This document shows, piece after piece, positions 10,587 to 19,722 of a DNA stretch of 64,000 nucleotides. Position 1 is the stretch's first letter. The number at the start of each line of letters is the position of its first letter. The translations under genes and the position numbers were made by a program. The notes below the pieces were generated by a model. It was not told the origin of the DNA. It made no database searches and saw only the letters and a program-made list of their open reading frames with translations. This DNA is from Parapontixanthobacter sp963736595 (GTDB taxonomy: Bacteria > Pseudomonadota > Alphaproteobacteria > Sphingomonadales > Sphingomonadaceae). Where the stretch lies: NCBI GenBank assembly GCA_963736595.1, contig CAVTPG010000011.1:496001-560000 (forward strand), read 5' to 3'.

Positions 10587-11818
10587 GCAAAGTAAAGCCG
10601 CATGGTCCCATCCCGGAAGGTTTCGAGGCAATCGATGGCGAGCTTTCCATCGGCGGTCGCAAGGTCAGCGAATGGATCGCGGAAGCGGGCGACACGCCGC
10701 TGTTTCTCTACAGTGCCACCATGCTTGAACATCGGGTGGCGCAACTTCGTGCGGCCATGCCGGACCGGTTGCGGATCAATTACGCGATCAAAGCCAACCC
10801 GTTTGCGCCGGTCCTTAACCTCATGGCGGGGCTGGTCGATGGGTTCGATATCGCATCTGATGGCGAGCTGGCGATGGCGCAATCCGTTGGCGTCGATGCC
10901 AGCCGCATCAGCTTTGCCGGACCGGGCAAGCGCGACCGGGAACTGCGCGCGGCAATCTCTGCCGGAGTGACGCTGAATTGCGAATCGGAAGGCGAGGCCG
11001 AGCGAGCCTTGGCGATCGGTGACGAGCTAAGCGTACGCCCGCGCATAGCGGTGCGGGTTAATCCCGATTTCGAGTTGCGCGGATCGGGTATGAAGATGGG
11101 CGGCGGGGCCAAGCAATTTGGCATCGATGCTGAGCGCGTGCCTGCGCTCGCCCACAAGTTGCTGGCTGCGAATTGCGAATGGCGCGGCCTGCATATCTTC
11201 ACCGGCAGTCAGGCGCTCGACCATGAAGCCATCATCGAGACACAAGGCAATGTGCTGGATCTGGCGCACAAATTGGCAGGCGATATTGGTGCGCCTATCC
11301 CGATGCTGAATATGGGGGGAGGGTTTGGAATACCCTATTTCCCCGGCGATAAGCCGCTCGATATCGCCGCGATCGGAGCAGCTTTGACGAAGCGTTTCGA
11401 TCATCTGCCCGACACGCTTGCCAAGACCGACATACATATCGAGCTAGGCCGCTATCTGGTCGGCGAAGCGGGCATTTACTGCTGCCGGGTGATCGACCGG
11501 AAAGAAAGCCATGGGCACAGCTTCCTCGTTACCGATGGCGGATTGCATCACCAACTCGCCGCATCCGGCAATTTCGGCACAGTGATCCGGCGTAACTATC
11601 CCATTGCGGTGGCAAACAAGTTTTCAGCGGCGCCCGACGATGTGGCTAGCGTCGTTGGATGCCTCTGCACACCGCTCGACCGATTGGGCGACAGCGTTGC
11701 TTTGCCAAAGGCGGCAAGAGGCGACATCATTGCCGTATTTTGTGCCGGAGCATACGGCGCAACGGCCTCACCGATGCAGTTTCTGGGTCACCGTCCTGCG
11801 CTGGAAATGCTGGTCTAG
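10583..11818 (+). CDS. PLP-dependent decarboxylase, exosortase-A-associated type
   Basis: A 411-residue fold-type III (alanine-racemase-like barrel) decarboxylase of the LysA/Orn-DAP family. INYAIKANPFAP holds the PLP Schiff-base lysine near residue 73; GLHIFTGSQ and NMGGGFGIPYFPGD bind substrate and phosphate; VVGCLCTPLDRLG has the conserved catalytic cysteine of the second subunit. These segments fit the subfamily found beside exosortase A loci more than canonical diaminopimelate decarboxylase. ATGA overlap with the ligase indicates coupling. The substrate is unknown; a role in making an amino-acid-derived acyl precursor with the ligase and carrier protein is inferred. Confidence 0.87.
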   Translation: MSKVKPHGPIPEGFEAIDGELSIGGRKVSEWIAEAGDTPLFLYSATMLEHRVAQLRAAMPDRLRINYAIKANPFAPVLNLMAGLVDGFDIASDGELAMAQSVGVDASRISFAGPGKRDRELRAAISAGVTLNCESEGEAERALAIGDELSVRPRIAVRVNPDFELRGSGMKMGGGAKQFGIDAERVPALAHKLLAANCEWRGLHIFTGSQALDHEAIIETQGNVLDLAHKLAGDIGAPIPMLNMGGGFGIPYFPGDKPLDIAAIGAALTKRFDHLPDTLAKTDIHIELGRYLVGEAGIYCCRVIDRKESHGHSFLVTDGGLHHQLAASGNFGTVIRRNYPIAVANKFSAAPDDVASVVGCLCTPLDRLGDSVALPKAARGDIIAVFCAGAYGATASPMQFLGHRPALEMLV

Positions 11819-11826
11819 CGGCATCT

Positions 11827-12949
11827 TCAATCGTGGCCGCCATGCCCCAGCGCCATATATTCCGAGCTTTGCATTTCTTTCAACCGGCTGACAGTGCGGG
11901 CAAACTCAAAGCTGCCATCGCCCGATTGATACAAATCTTCCGGCTCAGCGTCGGCCGTGGCGAATAATTTGACCCGCGCTTCGTATAGCGCGTCGATCAG
12001 CGCAACAAACCGCGCTGCCTCATTTCGCATATCACGCCCCATCTGCGGAATGCCGACCACAATGACCGTGTGATATTCGCGCGCGATCGCAAGGTAATCG
12101 GACGCGCCACGCGCTTCGCTGCACAACCGTTTAAAGCTGAACACCGCCACACCTTTAAAACTTTTGGGGACGTGTATGGTTCGCTTTCCGCCAACATCCA
12201 GCTCACGCGAAGGGACAATTTCGGCCTCTTCCGGTTCGTGATCGGTCAGGCGGAAGAAAGCCTCGCGTACGCGCGCAGTTGCCGCATCACCCAGCGGCGT
12301 ATGCCACGTATCGATCCCGGCGAGGCGCTGCATCCGGTAATCCGTCGGACCATCGAGCGGCAGGACATCGAGACGCTGCTTCATCAAATCGATGAACGGC
12401 AGGAAATGCTCGCGATTGAGACCGTCCTTGTAAAGATGGTCGGGCGGGCGGTTCGAGGTGGTGATGACGGTAACGTGTTCATCGACGATCAGCGCACGAA
12501 ACAGCCGGCTCATGATCATGGCGTCAGCGGAATTGTTGACCACCATTTCATCGAACGCCAGGCACCGCACATTCTCCGCGATGTCCTTGGCCACTTTGGG
12601 GATCGGATCGCCCGGATCGGCCTTGCGCCAGTCGCGCATCTTTGCATGAACGTCTTGCATGAAAGCGAGGAAATGGACGCGCCGCTTTTTCTCGATGGTC
12701 AGCGTCTCATGAAACAAATCCATCAGCATGGACTTCCCGCGTCCCACGCCGCCCCACATATAAATGCCCTGTGGCTGATCCTCATCGGAAGCGAAGATGC
12801 GCGAAAACAAACCTTTGCTGCGGGTCGCGATCAGCTCATCCTGAAGTGTTTGAAGCCGGCTTTGCCGCTGCAAGCTGATCGGCATCGGGCTGCAATTCGC
12901 CGCTATCAATCATGGCCTGATAGCGCGCCAGCACGCCTGTCGCCGTCAC
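11827..12949 (-). CDS. zapE: Cell division ATPase ZapE / AFG1-like (frameshifted)
   Basis: AFG1/ZapE-family P-loop ATPase of about 373 residues associated with the Z ring and, in mitochondrial homologues, respiratory-complex quality control. Walker A is GGVGRGKSMLMD; the Walker B region is CLAFDEMVVN. The N-terminus TGVLARYQAMIDSGEL lies in another frame, from a GTG at 12949, and joins the main frame if one C near 12858 is removed, giving AAAK followed by RLQTLQDEL. The GTG start comes directly after the thioesterase stop (12951). Its position behind sdhB fits a respiratory connection, but that is only inference. Confidence 0.88.
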
Positions 12950-12950
12950 G

Positions 12951-13415
12951 TTAGGACACTCTCGGTCGGTTCGACTTACGCACGATCCCGCTATAGGCGG
13001 CCACAGTGTGATCCTCTTGCACGACTTGTCCGCGCAGAAAAACGAGGCGTCCGGTTTCGCGCACGATTTCGCTGACCGCGTCGAGCGGTTTATCAGGACG
13101 CCCAGCGCCGACAAACTGCGTGGAGAGTTCCAGCGTCACCGCCAGTCCAGCCTCATTGTCACTCAACACGTGCATTCCGGCAAACAGCGCGATGTCGATG
13201 AGAGCCAGCGTCGTTCCACCGTGGATCATATCCTGAATGTTGGTGTGCCGCCGCTGCGGGATCATGCGTAACCGGCATTGTTCGCCCTCACGTCTTACCC
13301 GCAGATGGCCAAGCACCGCAGTATTGAAGCGTGTGTCATCGACCATATCCCAACTGAACCAGTCCGGCTCGTCGGCAATCGGGTCGTATCGGAAAAATTC
13401 CGGTGGCGAAGTCAT
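12951..13415 (-). CDS. PaaI-family hotdog thioesterase
   Basis: A 154-residue single hotdog-fold protein. The characteristic DMIHGGTTLALIDIALFAG segment holds the conserved HGG followed by an acidic residue in the long helix, as in PaaI-type acyl-CoA thioesterases, and VTLELSTQFVGAG follows as in the family. It is predicted to hydrolyse acyl-CoA or aryl-CoA in the cytosol as a tetramer; the substrate cannot be named. It lies between sdhB (18-base gap) and zapE (stop and GTG start separated by one base) on the same strand, so the three are probably one transcript. Confidence 0.85.
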   Translation of the reverse strand: MTSPPEFFRYDPIADEPDWFSWDMVDDTRFNTAVLGHLRVRREGEQCRLRMIPQRRHTNIQDMIHGGTTLALIDIALFAGMHVLSDNEAGLAVTLELSTQFVGAGRPDKPLDAVSEIVRETGRLVFLRGQVVQEDHTVAAYSGIVRKSNRPRVS

Positions 13416-13433
13416 GTGAGCTGCTGAACCAGC

Positions 13434-14216
13434 TTAGATGTGCTTTTCAACCTGCATTTTCTTGATCTCGGCAATGGCTTTTGCAGGCGACAAGCCTTTC
13501 GGGCACACATTGGCGCAATTCATAATTGTGTGGCAGCGATATAGGCGGAACGGATCTTCCAGATCTTCCAAACGCTCTCCGGTCATTTCATCGCGGCTAT
13601 CGGCCAGCCAGCGATAAGCCTGCAACAGGATTGCAGGCCCCAGAAACTTGTCTGAATTCCACCAATATGACGGGCAGGCGGTCGAGCAGCACGCGCACAA
13701 AATACACTCGTACAAACCGTCCAACTGCTCGCGTTGCTCAGGCGACTGCAAGCGTTCCTTGCCCGAGGGTGTGGGCGAAACTGTCTGCAACCAGGGCCGG
13801 ATAGACGCATATTGCGCATAGAAATGCGTGAAATCGGGCACCAAATCCTTGACCACTTCCATATGCGGCAGGGGCGTAATCCGAATGTCACCTTTCAGAT
13901 CGTCGATCGCGGTGGTGCAGGCAAGACCGTTTTTGCCGTTCAAATTCATCGAACAGGAACCACAGATGCCTTCGCGGCAGGAGCGGCGAAAGGTCAGCGT
14001 CGGATCGATCTCGTTTTTGATCTTGAACAAGGCGTCTAGCACCATCGGACCGCAGCCATCGAGATCGACTTCGAATGTATCATAACGCGGGTTCTTGCCG
14101 CTATCCGGATCGTAACGATAGATTTTGAAATTCTTGACGCGGGTTGCGCCTTCGACCTTGTGCGTCTCGCCTTTGCTGGAGATTTTCGAGTTCGCGGGAA
14201 GGGTGAAGGTGGCCAT
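13434..14216 (-). CDS. sdhB: Succinate dehydrogenase iron-sulfur subunit
   Basis: Iron-sulfur subunit of Complex II, moving electrons from the FAD subunit to ubiquinone. In order: an N-terminal ferredoxin domain with RRSCREGICGSCSMNLNG and CTTAI for the [2Fe-2S] cluster, then CILCACCSTACPSYWW and CHTIMNCANVCPKGL for the [4Fe-4S] and [3Fe-4S] clusters. The length is 260 residues. The ATG at 14216 is preceded by AGGATATTTCA. No sdhA, sdhC or sdhD flanks it: upstream there is a 247-base gap and a divergent SDR gene, so it appears to have its own promoter, with the other subunits presumably elsewhere. Confidence 0.96.
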   Translation of the reverse strand: MATFTLPANSKISSKGETHKVEGATRVKNFKIYRYDPDSGKNPRYDTFEVDLDGCGPMVLDALFKIKNEIDPTLTFRRSCREGICGSCSMNLNGKNGLACTTAIDDLKGDIRITPLPHMEVVKDLVPDFTHFYAQYASIRPWLQTVSPTPSGKERLQSPEQREQLDGLYECILCACCSTACPSYWWNSDKFLGPAILLQAYRWLADSRDEMTGERLEDLEDPFRLYRCHTIMNCANVCPKGLSPAKAIAEIKKMQVEKHI

Positions 14217-14351
14217 TGAAATATCCTGTTTGTTCGCTTGCCTGTTTAAGCATTCTGCGCGTCGACTCAAGGCGAACTTCGTGCCGCGCCGAAATGTTTA
14301 GTCCTATACGTTGGAACACATGGAACACGATCCGGGGTCCGGCAATTCCGC

Positions 14352-14379
14352 CTAACAAATGATACGCTAACAAATGATA
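14352..14379. repeat. 13-bp direct repeat, 15-bp period
   Basis: The 13-mer CTAACAAATGATA occurs at 14352-14364 and again at 14367-14379, separated by two bases, inside the sdhB/SDR divergent gap. The 15-base period is not a whole number of helical turns. Either a regulator site or a chance local duplication; function unknown. Confidence 0.75.
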
Positions 14380-14463
14380 TAGGGCAGGGCGCATAGCTGA
14401 CTGCGTGGCGTGCGCAATCATGCCTCTCGGGAACTGAGATGCTAGTTGCAGCCTGTATTCCCT

Positions 14464-15210
14464 ATGAGCATTGCAGGACAGAATATTACCAGCGCCGCCG
14501 TATTCGGAGCCAGCGGCGGCATCGGACGAGCCTTGGTTGAGGAATTGGCAGCGCGCGGCGTCGAACATATTCATGCCGGATCGCGCTCAGGCGAATGGAC
14601 AGGAAATGAGCCACACAGCGGCCTTATCCGTCCTTTCCGGTTCGATTATTCAGACGAAGACAGCATCGCGGGTTTTGCCGGCATGGTAAAAGACGATCCG
14701 CCCGACCTGGTCATCGTCGCCACCGGTTTGCTGACCTTGCCGGACGGCACTGGGCCAGAGCGATCCTATCGCAATATCGACGCCAAAGTTATGCGGGAGA
14801 TATTTGAAACCAATACTTTCGGACCAGCTCTTGTCGGCAAATATATGCTGCCGCTGATGCCACGCGATCGCCGATCAGTGTTTGCAGCGCTATCGGCGCG
14901 GGTTGGCTCGATCAGCGACAATCGACTGGGCGGCTGGCATTCCTATCGCGCTTCCAAAGCCGCGCTCAATATGCTGATCCGCAATTTCGCCATCGAATTG
15001 TCACGCACGCAAAAACAAGCGCTGGCGATCGGTTTGCACCCCGGCACGGTGGACACGGCGCTATCGCAGCCATTTCAAGGAAATGTGCCCAATACGCAGC
15101 TTTTCACCCCGCAAAAATCAGCCTCTGCGCTGCTTGATGTTATCGACGGCCTGACACCTGAGAATAGCGGCGGGCAATTCGATTGGCAGGGTGAACGCGT
15201 TCCCGACTAA
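14464..15210 (+). CDS. Short-chain dehydrogenase/reductase (CsgA-like)
   Basis: A 248-residue Rossmann SDR. The N-terminal GASGGIGRAL binds NAD(P); the catalytic YRASKAALNML gives the Tyr-x3-Lys pair near residue 160, after a serine in ALSARVG. The C-terminal PGTVDTALSQPF and GGQFDWQGERVPD match the C-factor/CsgA-like SDR group rather than FabG. The ATG at 14464 is chosen; an upstream TTG at 14446 is less likely. It is divergent from sdhB and convergent with rne. No substrate can be inferred. Confidence 0.85.
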   Translation: MSIAGQNITSAAVFGASGGIGRALVEELAARGVEHIHAGSRSGEWTGNEPHSGLIRPFRFDYSDEDSIAGFAGMVKDDPPDLVIVATGLLTLPDGTGPERSYRNIDAKVMREIFETNTFGPALVGKYMLPLMPRDRRSVFAALSARVGSISDNRLGGWHSYRASKAALNMLIRNFAIELSRTQKQALAIGLHPGTVDTALSQPFQGNVPNTQLFTPQKSASALLDVIDGLTPENSGGQFDWQGERVPD

Positions 15211-15260
15211 GGCGCTTAAGGTGGGTCAACTTCTGGACGGCTGATCCGTGAATAGCCATA

Positions 15261-15292
15261 AGAAACGACCCCGCCGGAGCAATCCGACAGGG
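15261..15292 (-). terminator. Rho-independent terminator of rne
   Basis: Read on the minus strand, CCCTGTCGGA (15292-15283) pairs with TCCGGCGGGG (15278-15269) across a TTGC loop: ten pairs including two G-U wobbles, followed by TCGTTTCT. It lies 31 bases beyond the rne stop. On the plus strand the wobbles become A-C mismatches, so it should act mainly on rne. Confidence 0.8.
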
Positions 15293-15322
15293 CCGTACTT
15301 TACTTAACGGTGCAGTTCCCGG

Positions 15323-18202
15323 CTATTCGCCGAAAGTACGCTGCCACCAGCCGCGCCGCGGCTTGGCCGATTTCTCGCCACTTGCCGATGTGTCGGATGC
15401 AGCCGGACTGCTCGCCGTATCGTCGGCCGCTTTCTTCGCCGCAGATTTGCGCGCCGGTTTTGGCTTGTCGGCTTGTTCAGCTTTCTGATCGGCCTGCGCT
15501 TCTGCAGATTGCTTGGCGCTTTTTGGACCGGCAACCACCGCGATATCATCCTGCAATTGTGCTTTAACCGCTTGGTCGTCCTTAGCTTTGGGAGCCGCTT
15601 TCTTGCGCGGTTTCCGGGGCTTTGCAGCAGCTTTGCCATCGGCTTTTTCAGCAGCCTTGACAGCATCCGCCTCAGCCTTGGCCGCTTTGTCTGCTTCGAT
15701 CTCTGCCTTGGTCCGGCGTTTGCGCCGCGCAGGCTTGGCTGGCGCATCATCCGCTTTTGCCTCGCCGCTCGCAGCCATGGCCTCTGCCGTTTCAGAAGCG
15801 CCATCGGGTCCACTAACGACAGCAATATCGTCCTGCATCTGATCGGATACAGAGCTTAATCCAGTGGCATCGATGTCCGCATTGTCGGCGTTGTCACCAT
15901 TGCTATTTTGCGACTGATCGGAGCTTTGAGCATCCGATTTACGGCCACGACCACGCCCACCACGACGGCGACGCTTTTTAGGCTTGTCCTCGTCTTGAGT
16001 ATCATTGTCCTGATTGTCGCGATCCTGAGCCTGATTGTCAGTTCGGGCGTCGCCAGCATCTTGTTTGTTTTCGCCGCCTTCAGCATTGCCAGCGTCGTTA
16101 TTGTCGTCATCGCGCCGCTTATTGCGACCCCGACCACCGCGACGCCGACGGCGCTTCTTCGGCTTGTCGTCATCATCGCGTTCGTCATGGCGCTGGCCGC
16201 CGCGCCCATGATTACGCTCGCTATCCCGATCGTCGCGATCATCGCCATCCTCAGCGATGTCGTCCTCATCTTCATCCTCGTCATCGCTGACGATGGGTTC
16301 AAATTTGGGCACGTCGGTCGGGCGAGGACCGGAACTATTGACGCTCATTTTCGCGCCTTCGTCCTCGCCTTCCGGCATGACTTCGACGTTGACGTGATAG
16401 CGCTCTTCGATTTCCTGCAAATCGGCGCGTTTCGTGTTGAGCAGATAGATCGCCGCTTCGGTGCTGGCCGACAGGGATATCGTCGAACCCTTGCCCTTGG
16501 CCGCTTCATCTTCGATCAGTCGTAGCGCGGACAAGCCAGCGCTGGAGGCCGTGCGAACCAGGCCCGTGCCATCGCAATGCGGACATTCGCGCGTGGTTGC
16601 TTCAAGTACACCGGTGCGCAAACGCTGACGGCTCATTTCCATCAGGCCGAAGCTGGAGATACGTCCGACCTGAATGCGAGCACGGTCGTTTTTCAGCGCG
16701 TCTTTCATGCAGCGTTCGACTTTGCGAACATTGCCGTGGCGATCCATATCGATGAAGTCGATCACGACGAGGCCGGCCATATCGCGCAAGCGCAATTGCC
16801 GTGCAATTTCCTTGGCCGCTTCCAGATTGGTGGCGAGCGCGGTCTGCTCGATGCCATGTTCTTTCGTCGAGCGACCCGAGTTGATATCGATCGAAACGAG
16901 CGCTTCGGTCGGGTTGATGACCAGATAGCCGCCCGATTTCAGCTGCACGACCGGATCGTACATGGCTTTCAATTGATCCTCTGCGCCGTAACGCTGGAAC
17001 ATCGGCACCGGATCGGAATAGGCTTTTACCCGGCGCGCATGGCTGGGCATCAACAATTTCATGAAGGCTTTGGCGGATTTATAACCTTGCTCGCCCTCGA
17101 CGATAACTTCCTCGATCTCGCGATTATAGATGTCGCGGATCGCGCGCTTGATCAAATCGCTGTCGGAATGAATGAGCGCAGGCGCAGTCGAGCCCAGCGT
17201 TTTCTCACGGATTTCGTCCCATAGTCGGGCAAGGTAATCGAAATCGCGTTTAATCTCCGGCTTGGTCCGTGACAATCCGGCGGTGCGCACGATCAAACCC
17301 ATGCTTTTGGGAAGCGAAAGATCGGACACGATTTCTTTCAGGCGTTTGCGATCGCTTGAAGAATTGATTTTCCGGCTGATGCCGCCACCGTGATTGGAAT
17401 TCGGCATCAGGACCGTATAGCGCCCGGCAAGGCTTAAATATGATGTGAGCGCTGCACCCTTATTGCCGCGTTCTTCCTTGACGACTTGCACCAGCAAAAC
17501 CTGACGGCGCTGGATAACGTCCTGAATTTTGTAGCGGCGGCGTAGTGCCTGGCGACGCTGACGCACTTCATCGACGGCTTTGCTGCGGCTGTTATTGCCG
17601 CTTTGCTTGCGGCCACCACGACCGCGCCGGGGGCGGCGATCCCTGCGCCCACCGCGACCGTTTTCGCCATCATCGGATTCATCTTCATCCGAATCGTCGT
17701 CATCGTCTGAATCATCATCATCATCGCCGTTTTCGACGTGACCTTCCTCGATCGTGGCGACTTTGCCTTTTTCAGACGTGTCGATTTCCTCGACTCCATC
17801 CTCGGCAAATTCTTCGGCTAGTGCTTCGGCAGACTCGTCGTCGGCGTCATATTCATCGCCGGGCGCATTGCCTTCATCTTCCTCTTCAGCGCGCAGGCGT
17901 GCCTCTTCTTCGGCTGCCTCGGCATCTTCGTCGAGCAGGGCTCTGCGATCTTCCTGCGGGATCTGATAGTAATCGGGATGGATTTCGCTGAAGGCGAGGA
18001 AGCCATGCCGGTTACCGCCGAAATCGACGAAAGCAGCTTGCAGCGATGGTTCAACTCGCGTGACTTTTGCGAGGTAGATATTGCCTTTTATCTGTTTGTG
18101 TTCGGCGGACTCGAAATCGAATTCTTCAATCCGGTTGCCTTTGAGGACCGCCACCCGGGTTTCTTCCGAGTGGCGCGCATCGATTAGCATGCGCGTTGAC
18201 AT
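15323..18202 (-). CDS. rne: Ribonuclease E
   Basis: Main endoribonuclease of the RNA degradosome, 959 residues. The start at 18202 follows GGAGAAATATAC; MSTRMLIDARH is the usual N-terminus. The S1 domain (from about residue 35) is interrupted by an acidic then arginine-rich insert (about residues 90-215, with D/E runs and RRDRRPRRGRGG). The catalytic DNase-I-like region has SIDINSGRSTKEHG and VIDFIDMD; CPHCDGTG is the zinc-link CPxC for dimer-dimer assembly. The last 350 or so residues are disordered, alternating acidic, arginine-rich and Lys/Ala-rich stretches, the expected partner-binding scaffold. A long untranslated leader precedes it. Confidence 0.97.
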   Translation of the reverse strand: MSTRMLIDARHSEETRVAVLKGNRIEEFDFESAEHKQIKGNIYLAKVTRVEPSLQAAFVDFGGNRHGFLAFSEIHPDYYQIPQEDRRALLDEDAEAAEEEARLRAEEEDEGNAPGDEYDADDESAEALAEEFAEDGVEEIDTSEKGKVATIEEGHVENGDDDDDSDDDDDSDEDESDDGENGRGGRRDRRPRRGRGGRKQSGNNSRSKAVDEVRQRRQALRRRYKIQDVIQRRQVLLVQVVKEERGNKGAALTSYLSLAGRYTVLMPNSNHGGGISRKINSSSDRKRLKEIVSDLSLPKSMGLIVRTAGLSRTKPEIKRDFDYLARLWDEIREKTLGSTAPALIHSDSDLIKRAIRDIYNREIEEVIVEGEQGYKSAKAFMKLLMPSHARRVKAYSDPVPMFQRYGAEDQLKAMYDPVVQLKSGGYLVINPTEALVSIDINSGRSTKEHGIEQTALATNLEAAKEIARQLRLRDMAGLVVIDFIDMDRHGNVRKVERCMKDALKNDRARIQVGRISSFGLMEMSRQRLRTGVLEATTRECPHCDGTGLVRTASSAGLSALRLIEDEAAKGKGSTISLSASTEAAIYLLNTKRADLQEIEERYHVNVEVMPEGEDEGAKMSVNSSGPRPTDVPKFEPIVSDDEDEDEDDIAEDGDDRDDRDSERNHGRGGQRHDERDDDDKPKKRRRRRGGRGRNKRRDDDNNDAGNAEGGENKQDAGDARTDNQAQDRDNQDNDTQDEDKPKKRRRRGGRGRGRKSDAQSSDQSQNSNGDNADNADIDATGLSSVSDQMQDDIAVVSGPDGASETAEAMAASGEAKADDAPAKPARRKRRTKAEIEADKAAKAEADAVKAAEKADGKAAAKPRKPRKKAAPKAKDDQAVKAQLQDDIAVVAGPKSAKQSAEAQADQKAEQADKPKPARKSAAKKAADDTASSPAASDTSASGEKSAKPRRGWWQRTFGE

Positions 18203-18661
18203 GTATATTTCTCCAAGCGCCGGCATCGGTGATTAAAACCGGTGCGATAGGGCGCGATCTGTGTTGAAAACCCGATCCGCAAAGTGTGCGGCGGGTGTTG
18301 GGAAACCGGACGATCCTGCAAGCAGGACGGTGCCGGAATATCGTGTCTGCAATCCTGAAATCGCGCGGTGTTCGCGCCGCTGTGTCGCTCGCACATTCGC
18401 CCGCTGCAAACTGCAGCTCTGGCGAAATGGAGGGCACGGCTTTCATGGTTTGCATCAACCTGTCGTCTAGACCGTAAGAGCCGATTGTATGATCGGCGCG
18501 GCCATTCGGGTATCTGGAAAAGCGAGCTGCGCATTATCTGAATGCGCCATCGCCGCCGGTAATCCGTACCCTTGATACCGGTTACCGAGCGCTAGCATCG
18601 TGAATATCATTCAGCAACCATATTGCGAAAACCCCAGCGAAACCTTAACCCCGATCGCACA
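18203..18661. promoter_or_regulatory. 459-base rne/amidase divergent intergenic region
   Basis: No credible coding sequence. It must contain promoters for rne (minus) and the amidase (plus). I see an imperfect hairpin at 18311-18328 (CGATCCTG, loop CAAG, CAGGACG, one bulged A) and weaker inverted repeats at 18223-18245. A long leader is expected for rne because RNase E autoregulates through its 5' UTR in studied bacteria; whether these structures do that here is inference. Confidence 0.45.
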
Positions 18662-19585
18662 ATGTTGTCGCGTAACCCATTACTGCCCGTTTTGCTGGCA
18701 TTCGCGACGGTGCTCATTGCAGCTGCCGGACTTTATCAGACGCCGCTGCTGGACTGGCCGGGAAATACAGCGCGGCCGGATTATATCGTCCAGCTGGAAT
18801 TGCCTGAAGCCGAAACGCTAGCCTTGCCCGACGTGGTCGGCGGCGAGGACACGTCAAAGCCGCTTATTGTCATCGATGCCGGACATGGGGGTAATGATTA
18901 TGGTGCGACCGGAGGCGGACAACGCGAGAAGGACATCGTGCTGGGGCTGGCGCGGGCGCTGTATGACAGGTTGATCGCAGAAGGTCAGGTGCGCGTGGCG
19001 CTGACCCGGCGCGACGATCGTTTTCTGGTACTGGAAGAGCGTGCCGAAATTGCCCGGCGTCTGGATGCCGATTTGTTCTTGTCGATCCATGCAGATTCGG
19101 CCGGTGATGTCGAAGGCGCATCGGGAGCCAGCATTTATACGCTTTCGAACGAAGCCTCCAGCGCCACTGCGGCACGCTATGCCGCGCGCGAAAACAGCGC
19201 CGATATGGTCAATGGCGTCGTGCTGGACCGCGAGAACGCCACGGTAAATACGATCCTGGTGGAATTATCGCAGCGGCGCGCAGTGGAAGAAGCGATCGCT
19301 TTTGCGCAAGAGATCGAGGAAGCGGGACAGGGCCGCTTTGCCTTTCGCGATCCTGCCCGGCGTTCGGCTCCGTTCGTGGTGCTGAAAGCGCCGGATATCC
19401 CTTCGGTGCTGTTCGAAGCGGGCTTCATCAGCAACAGCGACGAAGCACGCGCCATGTCGAGCGCGGAAGGGCAGGAGCGGTTTGCCGACATCATGGCGAC
19501 GGCCATTGCAAACTATTTTGCGCAACTAGCGCCCGCCCAGGAACCGGAAGAAAGCGCACGCCCCTCGATCGGTTCGGTGCTGTAG
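18662..19585 (+). CDS. amiC: N-acetylmuramoyl-L-alanine amidase
   Basis: Zinc-dependent Amidase_3 enzyme that removes stem peptides from peptidoglycan during septum splitting. The 307-residue protein begins with a hydrophobic N-terminal segment (LLPVLLAFATVLIAAAG) serving as signal or anchor. Zinc and catalytic residues are visible in VIDAGHGGNDYGA (His), REKDIVLG (Glu), FLSIHADS (His) and VLFEAGFISN (catalytic Glu). No AMIN domain is obvious, so the symbol is by family only. It is followed by PBP1A in the same direction after 137 bases with no clear hairpin. Confidence 0.92.
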   Translation: MLSRNPLLPVLLAFATVLIAAAGLYQTPLLDWPGNTARPDYIVQLELPEAETLALPDVVGGEDTSKPLIVIDAGHGGNDYGATGGGQREKDIVLGLARALYDRLIAEGQVRVALTRRDDRFLVLEERAEIARRLDADLFLSIHADSAGDVEGASGASIYTLSNEASSATAARYAARENSADMVNGVVLDRENATVNTILVELSQRRAVEEAIAFAQEIEEAGQGRFAFRDPARRSAPFVVLKAPDIPSVLFEAGFISNSDEARAMSSAEGQERFADIMATAIANYFAQLAPAQEPEESARPSIGSVL

Positions 19586-19722
19586 TTTTAAGGCCGGTTG
19601 CATCAGGCCAGTAAGATACGGTCGTTCGTATCGGGCTTGGCTAATGGTTCACGCCGCTCTAACGTCGCATTCATCTTTTCTGTATTAGCGGAGCTTATCC
19701 GCGACCAAACAACCGGCAGGCT

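Noticed and set aside
12070..12954. 294-residue plus-strand frame opposite zapE
   Set aside because: Shadow of zapE, which has Walker motifs and conserved context.
15908..16525. Long plus-strand frame rich in Val/Ile/Ala opposite rne
   Set aside because: Its composition mirrors the acidic/Arg-rich repeats of RNase E on the other strand; no start signal or family match.
16577..17224. 215-residue plus-strand frame opposite rne
   Set aside because: Antisense of the conserved RNase E catalytic domain; no independent signal.
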